A stretch of DNA of 64,000 nt, from NCBI RefSeq assembly GCF_000176035.2, contig NC_015675.1, positions 5,150,001-5,214,000 of the forward strand, given 5' to 3'. A program made the translations under genes and the position numbers. Source of the stretch: Mesorhizobium opportunistum WSM2075 (GTDB lineage: Bacteria; Pseudomonadota; Alphaproteobacteria; Rhizobiales; Rhizobiaceae). The number at the start of each line of letters is the position of its first letter. Within the stretch, counting starts at the first letter, position 1. Below are positions 36,422-45,096 of this stretch, one piece after another. The notes beneath the pieces were generated by a model. It searched no databases and had not been told where the DNA came from. It saw only the letters and a list, made by a program, of their open reading frames with translations.

Positions 36422-38407
36422 ATGCATGAAATCTGGCGTCAGTTCCGCCGCGACAGGCGCGGCAACTATGCTCTCATGACAGCCGTGGCGATGATACCGC
36501 TGATGGGCGGGCTGGCGCTCGCGATCGACTTCACGGAAATGAACCGCGAAAAGCAGATGGTGACGAACGCGCTCGACGCCGCCAATTTCGCCACGGCGCG
36601 CCGGCTGACGGAAGGCGCGACCGACGACCAGTTGAGAGCCTATGCGCTCGATTTCTTCAACGCCAACCTGAACGATCTCAATCCCGCCAACGCAACGCTC
36701 AATCTCACCTTGCCCAGCAACACCGCAGGCGGCGGCTTGCTTAAGATGACCGCCCGGCTGAACTACAAGCCCTATTTCTATCCTGCCTTCGCCCAGCTCG
36801 TCGGCAAATCCGCAACCGATGCGAACCAGAGCATCAGCTTCGACGTCACCTCCCAGGTGCGGCTGAAGAACACTCTGGAAGTTGCCCTGGTGCTCGACAA
36901 TTCCGGATCGATGACCACGCTCGGCACCGGCTCGGGCCAAAAACGCATCGACCTTCTCAAGACCGCGTCCAAGCAGCTGGTCGACACGCTTGCCCAGCAG
37001 GCGGTCATGATCAAGCAGGTCGACAGACCGGTGCAATTCGGCCTCGTGCCGTTCGCTGCCTCGGTGAATGTGGGGTCTGGCAACGGCAACGCATCGTGGA
37101 TGGACACCGAGGGCCTGTCCCCGGTGTCGAACGAGAATTTCGACTGGTCGACGCTGAACGCCGCCGACAAATACGCCCAGAAGACCAACGGCATCTGGTA
37201 CAAGCGCGGCACCGGCTGGGGCAGCGAGGAAGGCCAGATGCTGACCCGGTTTTCGCTCTACCGCGACATGCAGGTGGTCACCAACCACGAGCGTGTCGTC
37301 AACAGCAAGCGCGTGGTGTGCGACGAATATTATTCGAACAACACCTGCAAACGCAGCCACAACGAGTACGACTACGTCGATACCTATGGCCCGTTCGCCA
37401 GTTGGCAGGGCTGCGTCGAAGCCCGGCCCTACCCCTATAATGTCAACGACGCCCCGCCGTCCGGCGGCTCGGCCAACACTGGCATCGGCGTCGGCGATCC
37501 GGCAACGATGTTCGTGCCGATGTTCGCCCCGGACGAACCCGGCAATCACTGGAAGCTCACCCAGGATCCCGACGAGGCCGCCCCGGTGACCTATGGCGCG
37601 GTGAACAGCTGGTGGAATGACGATCCTTCAAGCACCAGCGGCCAATCACGGCTGCGCAACATGGCGAAGTATTTCCAGCCGCGGCCGATCAATGCGCCGG
37701 CGTTGCCCACCGGCAACGGCCCGAACTACAGCTGCACCACCAATGCGATCACGCCTTTGACCGATGTCAGCGTCACCGATGGAGCCACCGCGATCAAGGC
37801 CGCGATCGACCTGATGCAGCCGAATGGCGGCACCAATGTTCCCGAAGGCATGGCGTGGGGCTGGCGGGTGGTTTCGAGCGGCGAGCCGTTCACGCAAGGG
37901 CGCCTGGAGACGGAAAAGGGCAACGACAAGGTGGTGATCGTTTTGACCGACGGCGCCAACACCTACTATACGCCGTCCTCGCTGAGTTATTCAGATCCCG
38001 CCGACTCGAAATCGACTTATGCGTCCTACGGCTATCTCAACCCCGGTTACAACGGCACCTCGGTCGGGCGGATGTTCATGGGCACATCGACCGCCATCGG
38101 TCAGTTCGACTATTCGAACGGCAACTACACGAACGCCCTCAACGAGCAGATGGCGACGCTTTGCAACAACGCCAAGGCGGCCAACATCATGGTGATGACG
38201 GTGGCGCTCGACCTGTCGACGACCAAGGCCAGCGACAAGCTGGCGATCGATGCGCTGAAATCCTGCTCGTCGGAGTCGCGCTTCCGAAAGGATCCGACCG
38301 ATCCGAGCAAGCCGGCGAAGCTGTTCTGGAATGCGACCGGGGCCAGCCTGTCGAACGATTTCAAGGAAATCGGCAACGAACTGTCGAACCTGCGGGTGGT
38401 CGGTTAA
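36422..38407 (+). CDS. TadG-like secreted protein with von Willebrand factor A domain (copy 2)
   Basis: A 661-residue paralogue of the preceding gene, alignable over its whole length: RRGNYALMTAVAMIPLMGGL at the N-terminal helix, LVLDNSGSMTTLGTGSGQKR at the MIDAS, and VLTDGANTYYTPSSLSYSDP further on. The C-terminal ends match almost exactly (ALKSCSSESRFRKDPTDPSK). Divergence is greatest in the middle, where copy 2 has RVVCDEYYSNNTCKRSHNEY instead of CTWRGC. The ATG at 36422 gives MHEIWRQFRRDRRGN; a GTG at 36371 is in frame but lacks similarity to copy 1. The pair arose by tandem duplication and then diverged. Confidence 0.9.
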   Translation: MHEIWRQFRRDRRGNYALMTAVAMIPLMGGLALAIDFTEMNREKQMVTNALDAANFATARRLTEGATDDQLRAYALDFFNANLNDLNPANATLNLTLPSNTAGGGLLKMTARLNYKPYFYPAFAQLVGKSATDANQSISFDVTSQVRLKNTLEVALVLDNSGSMTTLGTGSGQKRIDLLKTASKQLVDTLAQQAVMIKQVDRPVQFGLVPFAASVNVGSGNGNASWMDTEGLSPVSNENFDWSTLNAADKYAQKTNGIWYKRGTGWGSEEGQMLTRFSLYRDMQVVTNHERVVNSKRVVCDEYYSNNTCKRSHNEYDYVDTYGPFASWQGCVEARPYPYNVNDAPPSGGSANTGIGVGDPATMFVPMFAPDEPGNHWKLTQDPDEAAPVTYGAVNSWWNDDPSSTSGQSRLRNMAKYFQPRPINAPALPTGNGPNYSCTTNAITPLTDVSVTDGATAIKAAIDLMQPNGGTNVPEGMAWGWRVVSSGEPFTQGRLETEKGNDKVVIVLTDGANTYYTPSSLSYSDPADSKSTYASYGYLNPGYNGTSVGRMFMGTSTAIGQFDYSNGNYTNALNEQMATLCNNAKAANIMVMTVALDLSTTKASDKLAIDALKSCSSESRFRKDPTDPSKPAKLFWNATGASLSNDFKEIGNELSNLRVVG

Positions 38408-38537
38408 AGCTTCCCCTGGCGCAACGCGTGGCGCCGCCAAGCCCTTGCGGGCGCCCGCCGCGACGGGCACATATTGCGCGCTCGCGAGATCGCCCGCATC
38501 CATCGCGACACGCTGCGACGAGCCTTGGGGACGAACA

Positions 38538-39170
38538 ATGCCCGACACCGCCAATCATATCGCCTTCGCGCTGGTCTGCCTCGGCATGGTGCTGACGCCG
38601 GGCCCGAACATGATCTACCTGATCTCGCGCTCGCTGTCGCAAGGGCCGAAGGCCGGGCTGATCTCGCTTGGCGGGGTTGCGGTCGGCTTCCTGTTCTATG
38701 TGGTGTCGGCTGCGTTCGGCATCACCGCGCTACTGCTCGCCGTGCCCTTCGCCTATGATGCGCTGCGCTTTGCCGGCGTGCTCTACCTCTTGTGGCTGGC
38801 CTGGCAGGCGGTGAAGCCTGGCGGACACTCGCCGTTCCAGGTGCGCGATTTGCCGAAAGACAGGCCGCGCAAGCTGTTCGCCATGGGACTGATGACCAAT
38901 CTCCTCAATCCCAAGGTGGCCGTGCTCTATCTGTCGCTGCTGCCGCAATTCATCAGTCCCGGCAAGGGCCATGTGCTGTCGCAACTTCTGGTGCTCGGCG
39001 CGACGCAGATATCGATCAGCCTGAGCGTCAATGCCATCATCGCCGTGACGGCCGGCTCGATTGCAGCCTTCCTTGCCGGCCGGCCATTGTGGCTGGTCAT
39101 CCAGCGTTGGATGATGGGAACGGTGCTGACGGCGCTGGCCCTGAAGATGGCGACCGACGCGCAGCGCTAG
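38538..39170 (+). CDS. LysE/RhtB-family amino-acid exporter
   Basis: A 210-residue inner-membrane exporter with six hydrophobic helices. The family signature is CLGMVLTPGPNMIYLISRSL near the N terminus, followed by GLMTNLLNPKVAVLYLSLLP. It has TTGGGGACG before the ATG at 38538; the frame extends upstream into the VWA gene without meaning. Substrates of relatives are threonine, homoserine or lysine. Its 3' end overlaps the convergent hydrolase gene by four bases. Confidence 0.93.
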   Translation: MPDTANHIAFALVCLGMVLTPGPNMIYLISRSLSQGPKAGLISLGGVAVGFLFYVVSAAFGITALLLAVPFAYDALRFAGVLYLLWLAWQAVKPGGHSPFQVRDLPKDRPRKLFAMGLMTNLLNPKVAVLYLSLLPQFISPGKGHVLSQLLVLGATQISISLSVNAIIAVTAGSIAAFLAGRPLWLVIQRWMMGTVLTALALKMATDAQR

Positions 39171-40027
39171 CCGCCGAACGCTTCTTTCAGAAAGACGCGT
39201 ACGTCGGTTATCGATTGCTCGGCGGCAGCCGCATTGTACTCCACCCGGTGACCATAGTCCTCGCCGCCAGTCTTCGATCCGGGCGAGGCAAATGCGTGAC
39301 GGGCGCCCTTGAAGACGTCGAGCTGCACCGCGCTTCCCTTGCCATTGCGACGGGCCATCATCCCCAGGCGTTTTTTGGCGGGTGTCCAGTCGTCGAGCTC
39401 GCCGATCAGGATCAAGGTCGGGACCGCCATGTCGCCATTCGTTGCCGAACAATTCGGATAGTAGGCAATCGCCGCCTTGAACTTGCGCTCCATAAGATGC
39501 TCGGCGCCACCGGATTGCACGGCCTCGAGCGTTGTGGTTCCGCCAGCGGAGGACCCCGCCAACGCTATGCGCCGCGGATCGACAAAACTGTATTTCGACA
39601 GGAACTCCAAGGCGCCGTAGGCGTCATAGACGCGATCGGCAAGCGGCTTGCCTTCACACGTCTCGCGAATGCCGCGGGTGCTGAAGCTGTCGACAAAGAG
39701 GGAGACGTACCCCCAGGAAGACAGCCGCTCTGACCAGGTTTTCTTTACATCCGGGGATAGACCCGTACACCCGTGAAGAACCACGACAGCCGGGAACGGC
39801 CCCTCGCCCGGCGGCCGCGTCAGAGAGCCATTCAATGGCGTGCCTGGAACAGCTTTGAGCGCTTGCCCGTTTTGTTGCGCATTGCGCATCTGAAGTGGCG
39901 TCGGCGCGACCGCCGCGCTTTGAAATCGAACCGCTTCCTCGGCGTTCGCGGGCGCGCAAGCGAGATAGCCGGCCATGCCAAGGCAGACCGGCCGGAAAAG
40001 CTTCCCAAGCGGTCCCGGCCGTTGCAT
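39167..40027 (-). CDS. Secreted dienelactone-hydrolase-like alpha/beta hydrolase
   Basis: A 286-residue alpha/beta hydrolase with an N-terminal signal peptide (RPVCLGMAGYLACAPANAEE). The nucleophile elbow is GSSAGG (Ser, not the Cys of true dienelactone hydrolase), the acid lies in LIGELDDWTPAKK and the histidine in GARHAFASPG, so the triad is Ser-Asp-His. The oxyanion region is VVVLHGCTGLSP. It is probably a periplasmic esterase; the substrate is unknown. It is followed downstream only by the convergent lysE-like gene and preceded on its strand by the DUF2189 gene. Confidence 0.88.
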   Translation of the reverse strand: MQRPGPLGKLFRPVCLGMAGYLACAPANAEEAVRFQSAAVAPTPLQMRNAQQNGQALKAVPGTPLNGSLTRPPGEGPFPAVVVLHGCTGLSPDVKKTWSERLSSWGYVSLFVDSFSTRGIRETCEGKPLADRVYDAYGALEFLSKYSFVDPRRIALAGSSAGGTTTLEAVQSGGAEHLMERKFKAAIAYYPNCSATNGDMAVPTLILIGELDDWTPAKKRLGMMARRNGKGSAVQLDVFKGARHAFASPGSKTGGEDYGHRVEYNAAAAEQSITDVRVFLKEAFGG

Positions 40028-40045
40028 GCGATGGCGCCGGCTTGC

Positions 40046-40870
40046 CTACATCGGCCGCCTTATCTGCTGCGTCCGCTCCGGCTCTATCACCTTGCGGTAG
40101 AGGTGCCAGGTGGCATGGCCAAGGATCGGCATGACCACGGCCAGGCCGGCAAAGAGCGGGATCGAGCCGATCACGAGGAGCACGGCGACCATCAGGCCCC
40201 ACAGCGCCATTTGCAGCGGATTTGCCATGACCGCGCGGGCCGAGGTCTCGATTGCCGAAACGGCGCCGACATCGCGGTCGAGCAACAGCGGGAAGGCGAT
40301 CACCGTGGTGGCCAGCACGACCACTGCGAAGACGAAGCCCGCGGCATTGCCGGCGAGGATCAACATCCAACCCTTGCTGGTCGTCAGCACGTCGCGCAGG
40401 AAGGCGCCGACGGAGGCCGGCGGCTGGTCGCCGAACTGGCTGGTGTAGATCGACTGCGCCGTGAACAGCCACAGCAGGAACAGCGCGAACAGCATGATGC
40501 CGATGACCGCAATCGATGGCAGTGCCGAGGAGTGGCGGACATCGAGGGCATGCCGCCAGTTGGTGTTCATGCCGAGTTCGCGCCGGCGGCTGATCTCGTA
40601 AAGGCCGATGGCGGCGAACGGGCCGACCAATGCAAAGCCCGACATCAAGGGATAGACGAGCTGGATGGCATTGGAGCCCGACGACCACTGGGTGAGGATC
40701 AGGCCGACGATCGGGTAGATCAGGCACAGGAACACATAGTGGGACGGTTTTGCCCAGAAATCCTCAGCGCCGAGCCGCAACGCGTCCCAGAGATCCGAGG
40801 TGGTGATGTGGCGCACCGCGGGCTGCACATGCATTCCACGCGCGTCCGCCATGACATGAAAGTTGGCCAT
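40046..40870 (-). CDS. DUF2189 family membrane protein
   Basis: A 274-residue inner-membrane protein with about six helices, matching DUF2189: VRHITTSDLWDALRLGAEDF, PLMSGFALVGPFAAIGLYEI, SRRRELG, and VLATTVIAFPLLLDRDVGAV. The family resembles cytochrome-c-oxidase subunit I-type helices but has no known function. The ATG at 40870 follows GGAGGG. It ends 18 bases before the hydrolase start, so the two are probably co-transcribed. Confidence 0.88.
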   Translation of the reverse strand: MANFHVMADARGMHVQPAVRHITTSDLWDALRLGAEDFWAKPSHYVFLCLIYPIVGLILTQWSSGSNAIQLVYPLMSGFALVGPFAAIGLYEISRRRELGMNTNWRHALDVRHSSALPSIAVIGIMLFALFLLWLFTAQSIYTSQFGDQPPASVGAFLRDVLTTSKGWMLILAGNAAGFVFAVVVLATTVIAFPLLLDRDVGAVSAIETSARAVMANPLQMALWGLMVAVLLVIGSIPLFAGLAVVMPILGHATWHLYRKVIEPERTQQIRRPM

Positions 40871-41067
40871 AACCTTCCCTCCGTTAATCGGGGGCGGTCA
40901 CCGCCGTGAGGCCGCCCGCAGCTGCCACTAGTAGATGTGGCAGCATAGCCGATTTGCCAGGTCTTGTCGCCAAATCGATGGTCTTGGATACAGCATCACA
41001 AGATTGTGCTCTCCATCACCCAGGCTAGTCCACTTGACGACCATCCTATCAGAAGGTAGGTAAGGCC

Positions 41068-41655
41068 ATGAGCAACCTGTCTACGACCTCCGACGACATC
41101 CTGGCTTGCGCGCGTTCCCTGATCGTCGCTGGCGGCTACAACGGTTTCAGTTATGCCGACATCGCCGATGTCGTCGGGATTCGCAAGGCGAGCATCCATC
41201 ACCATTTCCCAAGCAAGGTCGACTTGGTCCGCACGCTGGTTGCGCGGTATCGGGAAGAAGCCGAAGCGGGGATGGCTAATCTCGAACTGCAGGTATCCGA
41301 CCCGCTCGAACAGCTTCGACTCTACGTTGGGTACTGGGAAGCCTGTATCGCGGACGCCAGCGCTCCATTCTGCGTCTGCGCGCTGCTGGCAGGCCAACTC
41401 CCGGTCCTGCCCGGGGAAGTTGGCCTGGAGGTCCGCGCCCATTTCCGCTCCCTGTCGGCGTGGCTGGCATCGGTGCTGGAGCGCGGGGCGCGGCACGGCC
41501 AGCTGCACCTGATGACCACCCCTCGCGCAGAGGCCGAAGCATTCATGGCGACGGTTCACGGTGCGATGCTTTCGGCGCGGGCCTATGGCGATCCGAAGGT
41601 ATTCGGCGCCGTGACGGGCCCGCTCCTGGAGCGTATCGCTTCCTTACGGTCCTAG
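41068..41655 (+). CDS. TetR/AcrR-family transcriptional regulator
   Basis: A 195-residue TetR repressor. The DNA-binding domain is at residues 8-52 (GGYNGFSYADIADVVGIRKA, SIHHHFPSKVDLV); the C-terminal ligand domain has CVCALLAGQLPVLPGEV, the TetR_C type of AcrR/YcdC relatives. The ATG at 41068 follows AAGGTAGGTAAGG. The gene just downstream, in the same direction, encodes a membrane protein and shares a CCTACCT box with the region before this gene, which hints at co-regulation by this protein. Confidence 0.93.
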   Translation: MSNLSTTSDDILACARSLIVAGGYNGFSYADIADVVGIRKASIHHHFPSKVDLVRTLVARYREEAEAGMANLELQVSDPLEQLRLYVGYWEACIADASAPFCVCALLAGQLPVLPGEVGLEVRAHFRSLSAWLASVLERGARHGQLHLMTTPRAEAEAFMATVHGAMLSARAYGDPKVFGAVTGPLLERIASLRS

Positions 41656-41732
41656 GTCTCAAACGATCACAACGCAAATTGCTCCGCGACGCTCGCCGCA
41701 AAACCCTACCTACTAGTTGAAAGGACAATCCG

Positions 41733-42308
41733 ATGACGGTTCACAGTGGCGATCTTTCCCGGGCCAGCGAGGAACAATGGCTCAAACTCTACTACTTCGC
41801 CCGGACGGTATTTTCGGCTGCGTGGGTGGCGGCTGCCTTCACGGCGGGACAGCATTCCTGGGCGATCGCGGCGGTTTTACTCGTGGCTTATCCCGCATGG
41901 GATGCGCTGGCCAATTTTGTCGACGCATCGCGCAGTGGAGGATTGGGACGCAATCGCACGCAGGCCATCAACGTCCTGGCCAGCCTGGCGACAGCGCTCG
42001 CGGTGGTTCTCGCGCTGACGATGAGCATGAATTGGGTGCTCGGCGTGTTCGGCGTATGGGCGATCCTGTCCGGCCTGCTTCAGCTCGGCACCGCCGTCCG
42101 TCGTTGGAAGCGTTTTGGCGCGCAGTGGGCGATGATACTGAGCGGAGGGCAATCAGCGCTGGCGGGCACCTTTTTCATCATCCAGGCGCGGATGCCGATG
42201 CCGCCCTCCATCACCAACGTGGCCGGCTATGCCGCGGTAGGCGCCTTCTACTTCCTGGTTTCGGCGGCGTGGCTGAGCGTGAGCCAATCGCGGCGGAAGG
42301 CTGCATAA
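41733..42308 (+). CDS. DUF308-like integral membrane protein
   Basis: A 191-residue protein with about six helices (LYYFARTVFSAAWVAAAFTA; INVLASLATALAVVLALTMS; GVFGVWAILSGLLQLGTAVR), resembling HdeD/DUF308-type proteins in layout. TTGAAAGGACAATCCG lies before the ATG at 41733, with a good AAGGA box. It is 77 bases downstream of the tetR stop. The likely job is a membrane stress or permeability function under TetR control; this is inference from position. Confidence 0.8.
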   Translation: MTVHSGDLSRASEEQWLKLYYFARTVFSAAWVAAAFTAGQHSWAIAAVLLVAYPAWDALANFVDASRSGGLGRNRTQAINVLASLATALAVVLALTMSMNWVLGVFGVWAILSGLLQLGTAVRRWKRFGAQWAMILSGGQSALAGTFFIIQARMPMPPSITNVAGYAAVGAFYFLVSAAWLSVSQSRRKAA

Positions 42309-42434
42309 GCTGCCGTCCCAGGCCGCCTCGTTGTCCTTAAGGACTGGCAGGAAACCGATTGGCGCAAAGGGCGGCGGCACGAAATTTTCGCCGCTTGCCC
42401 GTCAAAAGCCACGATTTCGACTATTCAGGCAGGA

Positions 42435-42947
42435 ATGACCACTGCTGCTCGTTCCCATTCCGCCGTCGAAACGCGCCGAAGCAGGCGTGCCCTTCTGATC
42501 GGTCTCGCGGCCCTGGCCGGCCTTGCCGCCTGCGGCACCGTTTCGCTGCCGACCGGGCAAGGCGCCGGAGTCTCGTCCTCCGCGACCGGCACGCTGACAA
42601 GCCTGCGCGCCACCGCTGGGCTCGGGCCGCTCGTGCCCGACACCCAGCTCGAGCAGGCGGCGCTGCAGCAGGCAGGCTATATGGCGTCGCGTGAGCGCAT
42701 GAGCCACACCACGGGCTGGGGCAAGGATTTTGCCTCGCGCATGAAGGACAACGGAGTACGGGGGGCCGCGGCCGAGAACATCGCCGAAGGCCGCTTCGAC
42801 CAGCAAAAACTGTTCGACATCTGGATGCATTCGCAGGGCCACCGGCGCAACATACTCGATCCGGATTTCAGCCGCTTCGGGCTCGCCTATGTCCGCGACG
42901 GGCGTGACCCTAACCTGCGCTATTGGGCGCTGGTTCTGGGCAGGTAG
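42435..42947 (+). CDS. CAP/SCP-domain lipoprotein
   Basis: A 170-residue protein. Arginine-rich start (RRSRRALLIGLAALAGLAAC) with lipobox LAAC, so Cys about 34 is probably acylated. The CAP domain shows LRATAGLGPLVPDTQLEQAA, ERMSHTTGWGKDFASRMKDN, GAAAENIAEGRFDQQKLFDI and WMHSQGHRRNILDPDFSRFG, the conserved His/Glu/His cavity. The domain resembles other bacterial CAP proteins (YkwD). The role of CAP proteins in bacteria is unclear. The gene stands alone. Confidence 0.9.
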   Translation: MTTAARSHSAVETRRSRRALLIGLAALAGLAACGTVSLPTGQGAGVSSSATGTLTSLRATAGLGPLVPDTQLEQAALQQAGYMASRERMSHTTGWGKDFASRMKDNGVRGAAAENIAEGRFDQQKLFDIWMHSQGHRRNILDPDFSRFGLAYVRDGRDPNLRYWALVLGR

Positions 42948-43208
42948 AGCTTCCCGGCTATCCTACTTTCCTTACGTCGTGTTAGCGCGCTCCATGCCGG
43001 AACGACATCACTGGCTTCCAGGAGGGCGCGGTAGAGGCTGTCAACTTCCTCATCGATCTCTATCCCGCTTAATCCCGACTGCGTTACGTTCCAGCAATCG
43101 CTTCCTCATCTTGCACACCCATAACGCCTGCCGTGTGGCAGCTTGCCACCGCCACACGGACGGCTCGGCGACAAAGTCGCCACCGTGGCGAATGCGTCGT
43201 CGCAGATC

Positions 43209-43646
43209 TTAAGCTGGGATCAAGAGTGCAATTCGATGGATGCCAACCACGTTGCTGATGTTGGTGGCTTTATCCGACTTTCCCTTGCCGCAGCTGTAGA
43301 GGCCGCCGTCTTTGACGGTATAGGCCGGAATACCTTTCTTCTCGATTTTGAACTCACCGGCAATGATGTGGCAGATCATGTCCATGTCCATCATAGGCTG
43401 GTCGTCCGGATCGGAAGCTCCGGGTTGATAGATCACATCGATTATCTTGATGCTCTTGTAAGCACTGATCTGTGACTCCTGCTCCCCGACTTCCACCATC
43501 CGTCGTCCGTGTCCCATGTCCATACCATCAGTGACGCTATAGCTGGGAGCTGCCGCCTCCGCCGGCGCTGCTAATGAAAATACGGGGGTCGCGGCGGTCG
43601 CAGCGAGACCAAATTTAAGGGCTGATCTGCGATTAAGGTGTTCCAT
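43209..43646 (-). CDS. Tat-exported cupin-like protein
   Basis: A 145-residue protein starting at the ATG at 43646 with GGGAGGACCGTAC upstream. NRRSALKFGLAATAATPVFS, ending LAAPAEA, is a twin-arginine signal. The mature part has a small cupin-like pattern (IIDVIYQPGASDPDDQPMMD, MDMICHIIAGEFKIEKKG, VKDGGLYSCGKGKSDKATNI). Metal ligands are uncertain: one histidine occurs in the first motif, and a Met-rich MDMGHGRRM segment precedes it. I cannot assign a function. The gene is isolated in a loosely packed accessory stretch. Confidence 0.7.
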   Translation of the reverse strand: MEHLNRRSALKFGLAATAATPVFSLAAPAEAAAPSYSVTDGMDMGHGRRMVEVGEQESQISAYKSIKIIDVIYQPGASDPDDQPMMDMDMICHIIAGEFKIEKKGIPAYTVKDGGLYSCGKGKSDKATNISNVVGIHRIALLIPA

Positions 43647-43846
43647 GTACGGTCCTCCCTTTGAGCAGTCGTGCGATAATTCGCGCGGGAGACTCGGCGC
43701 TCAAGTTCGAAAACTGTCAACTGTTGTCTCCGAAGCTGAGCAACAGTCAGCTCAGGCTGACTGGATTGCCGGCTCGGCGGCGAGCCAAATCGATCGTTAA
43801 CAACATATGGAACATGGGATCTACCGCATCGCTGCGAAGAAGGGCC

Positions 43847-44038
43847 TCAAGCCCGTGGCCCTTTGTACCGAGAGCCCTCTATCCACAGTGCGAGCGCGAT
43901 TGTTGCCGAACGGCCCTTAACTTCAAAATTGCGGCCTCGATAGCTTCCTGCCGCAGTCCATACCGTTTTTGAGCGTTGTTTGATTGAGATGCCGCGACTG
44001 TTCGCCCACTCGAAAATCTTTGCGCGTATTTGTTGCAT
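43847..44038 (-). CDS. Small conserved-looking protein, paralogue 1 (63 residues)
   Basis: A 63-residue protein of unknown function. CTGAGGGATTT lies directly before the ATG at 44038, a good ribosome-binding site. The core KQRSKTVWTAAGSYRGRNFE, VKGRSATIALALWIEGSRYK is alignable with the product of 45097-45312 (QRSKTV, EVKGRS and ALALWIE are shared), so both are likely to be real. It is basic with no signal or membrane segment. It may be a DNA-binding or toxin/antitoxin-like protein, but nothing in the sequence shows this. It lies downstream of the arsR gene on the same strand. Confidence 0.6.
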   Translation of the reverse strand: MQQIRAKIFEWANSRGISIKQRSKTVWTAAGSYRGRNFEVKGRSATIALALWIEGSRYKGPRA

Positions 44039-44360
44039 AAATCCCTCAGCCCCAAGTTGCTCCCCAACAAAGCATTAGTACACCCTAATTCAGGCGAGAG
44101 AAATATGGGTCTCGCGATCCGAGGTTCGATAGCCTTTGTCGCAACGGTCGACAGATTGCAGTTGCGGACGGCGGTGAAACGGCCGTCGTCAAGCATCAGG
44201 AATACCGAAACGCAAATCCCGCCGCCCCATTCACGGCAGCGGCGGGCGTCCCTGGGATTCTGGGACTACACGGGCCGTTGGGACCCATGCTGGAGTGGGA
44301 GAAGCAAATGTCGTGCCGAGATTGCCTATGGTGAGACAGTGAAAGCCCGCGTCCGATACT
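44039..44360. other. Spacer without a credible gene
   Basis: 322 bases between the arsR stop and the first small-protein start. Open frames here have no ribosome-binding site or recognisable composition. I see no repeat or strong hairpin. Confidence 0.4.
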
Positions 44361-44762
44361 TCAAGGTCGCTCTAGCGCACCAGACGGGGGCGCAGGAAGC
44401 GCATTGTTCCGGGCCAGAAGATCAAGCACTCTGATGACATCCTTGGCGGCTTCCGATTTGCAGGAATAGTACCGCCACCGGCCTTCGGCCCGACTTTCAA
44501 CTATCCCCATTTCAACAAGCATGCCCAGGTGCTGCGAGAGGGAGTGCTGGGTCCCGCCCACGCGCGCGAGCAGGTCCGTCACCGTTCTCTCGCCGTCCAT
44601 CAGATGAATGCAGGTCAAGAGGCGCTTCTCGTGCGCCAAGGCGGCCAGAAACTTCGCCACCACAACCGCCTGTTTCTGGAAGCTAAGGGGCTTGGCCGGC
44701 CGACGCCGCAGAGCAGGGTCGGCTTGGATTTCCGCAAGTCGCTGTCTGACGTATGAAACCAT
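44361..44762 (-). CDS. ArsR-family transcriptional regulator
   Basis: A 133-residue ArsR/SmtB winged-helix protein. The helix-turn-helix reads VTDLLARVGGTQHSLSQHLG, MLVEMGIVESRAEGRWRYYS, the characteristic wing. No CxC/CxxC metal motif of classical ArsR is present; a single Cys lies in LLTCIHLMDG and another in YYSCKSE, so the inducer need not be a metal. The ATG at 44762 (MVSYVRQRLA) is preferred over a TTG six codons earlier. Upstream lies a 16-base inverted repeat (44855-44906). The two flanking paralogous small proteins are on the same strand and may be its targets (inference). Confidence 0.85.
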   Translation of the reverse strand: MVSYVRQRLAEIQADPALRRRPAKPLSFQKQAVVVAKFLAALAHEKRLLTCIHLMDGERTVTDLLARVGGTQHSLSQHLGMLVEMGIVESRAEGRWRYYSCKSEAAKDVIRVLDLLARNNALPAPPSGALERP

Positions 44763-44854
44763 GCTCGTGCCGCCGATCAACAGTGACCCCGAATCGCTGA
44801 GATGCCTCTAATAAAGCAAATGATCAGAAAGCTCGCCAGCCGTGAAACCAGCGA

Positions 44855-44906
44855 GCTCCTGTCAGGGCAGGCTTGGAGTTGGGGGCATATCTGCCCTAAC
44901 AGGAGC
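44855..44906 (-). promoter_or_regulatory. Inverted repeat upstream of arsR
   Basis: Left arm GCTCCTGTCAGGGCAG (44855-44870) and right arm CTGCCCTAACAGGAGC (44891-44906) are complementary at 15 of 16 positions; on the minus-strand RNA the odd pair becomes G-U. A further GCTCGC/GCGAGC pair lies at 44831-44836 and 44851-44856. The structure sits about 90 bases upstream of the arsR start and could be its operator or a leader hairpin. Confidence 0.45.
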
Positions 44907-45096
44907 AAATTGCTGCTGAAGCTTTGGGCAGTCAATTCGTCCGAATGGGTACGGTCGGCTTCGGCCACAGCGTGGCCCACACCACTCGGGGCGATGCGGG
45001 CCCGGCCGAGGCTTGGCGACCTTGACCGACAGCGTGAGGGACGCTGCCGTAGATGAAACTTGCCGACAAATGACGTTCCACTACCGCGTGACAGCG

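Noticed and set aside
42948..43208. Possible short coding remnant on the minus strand (EIDEEVDSLYRALLEASD)
   Set aside because: It is short, with no start signal and no recognisable family; too little to call.
44777..45056. Small frames on both strands upstream of arsR
   Set aside because: They coincide with the inverted repeat at 44855-44906 and lack start signals.
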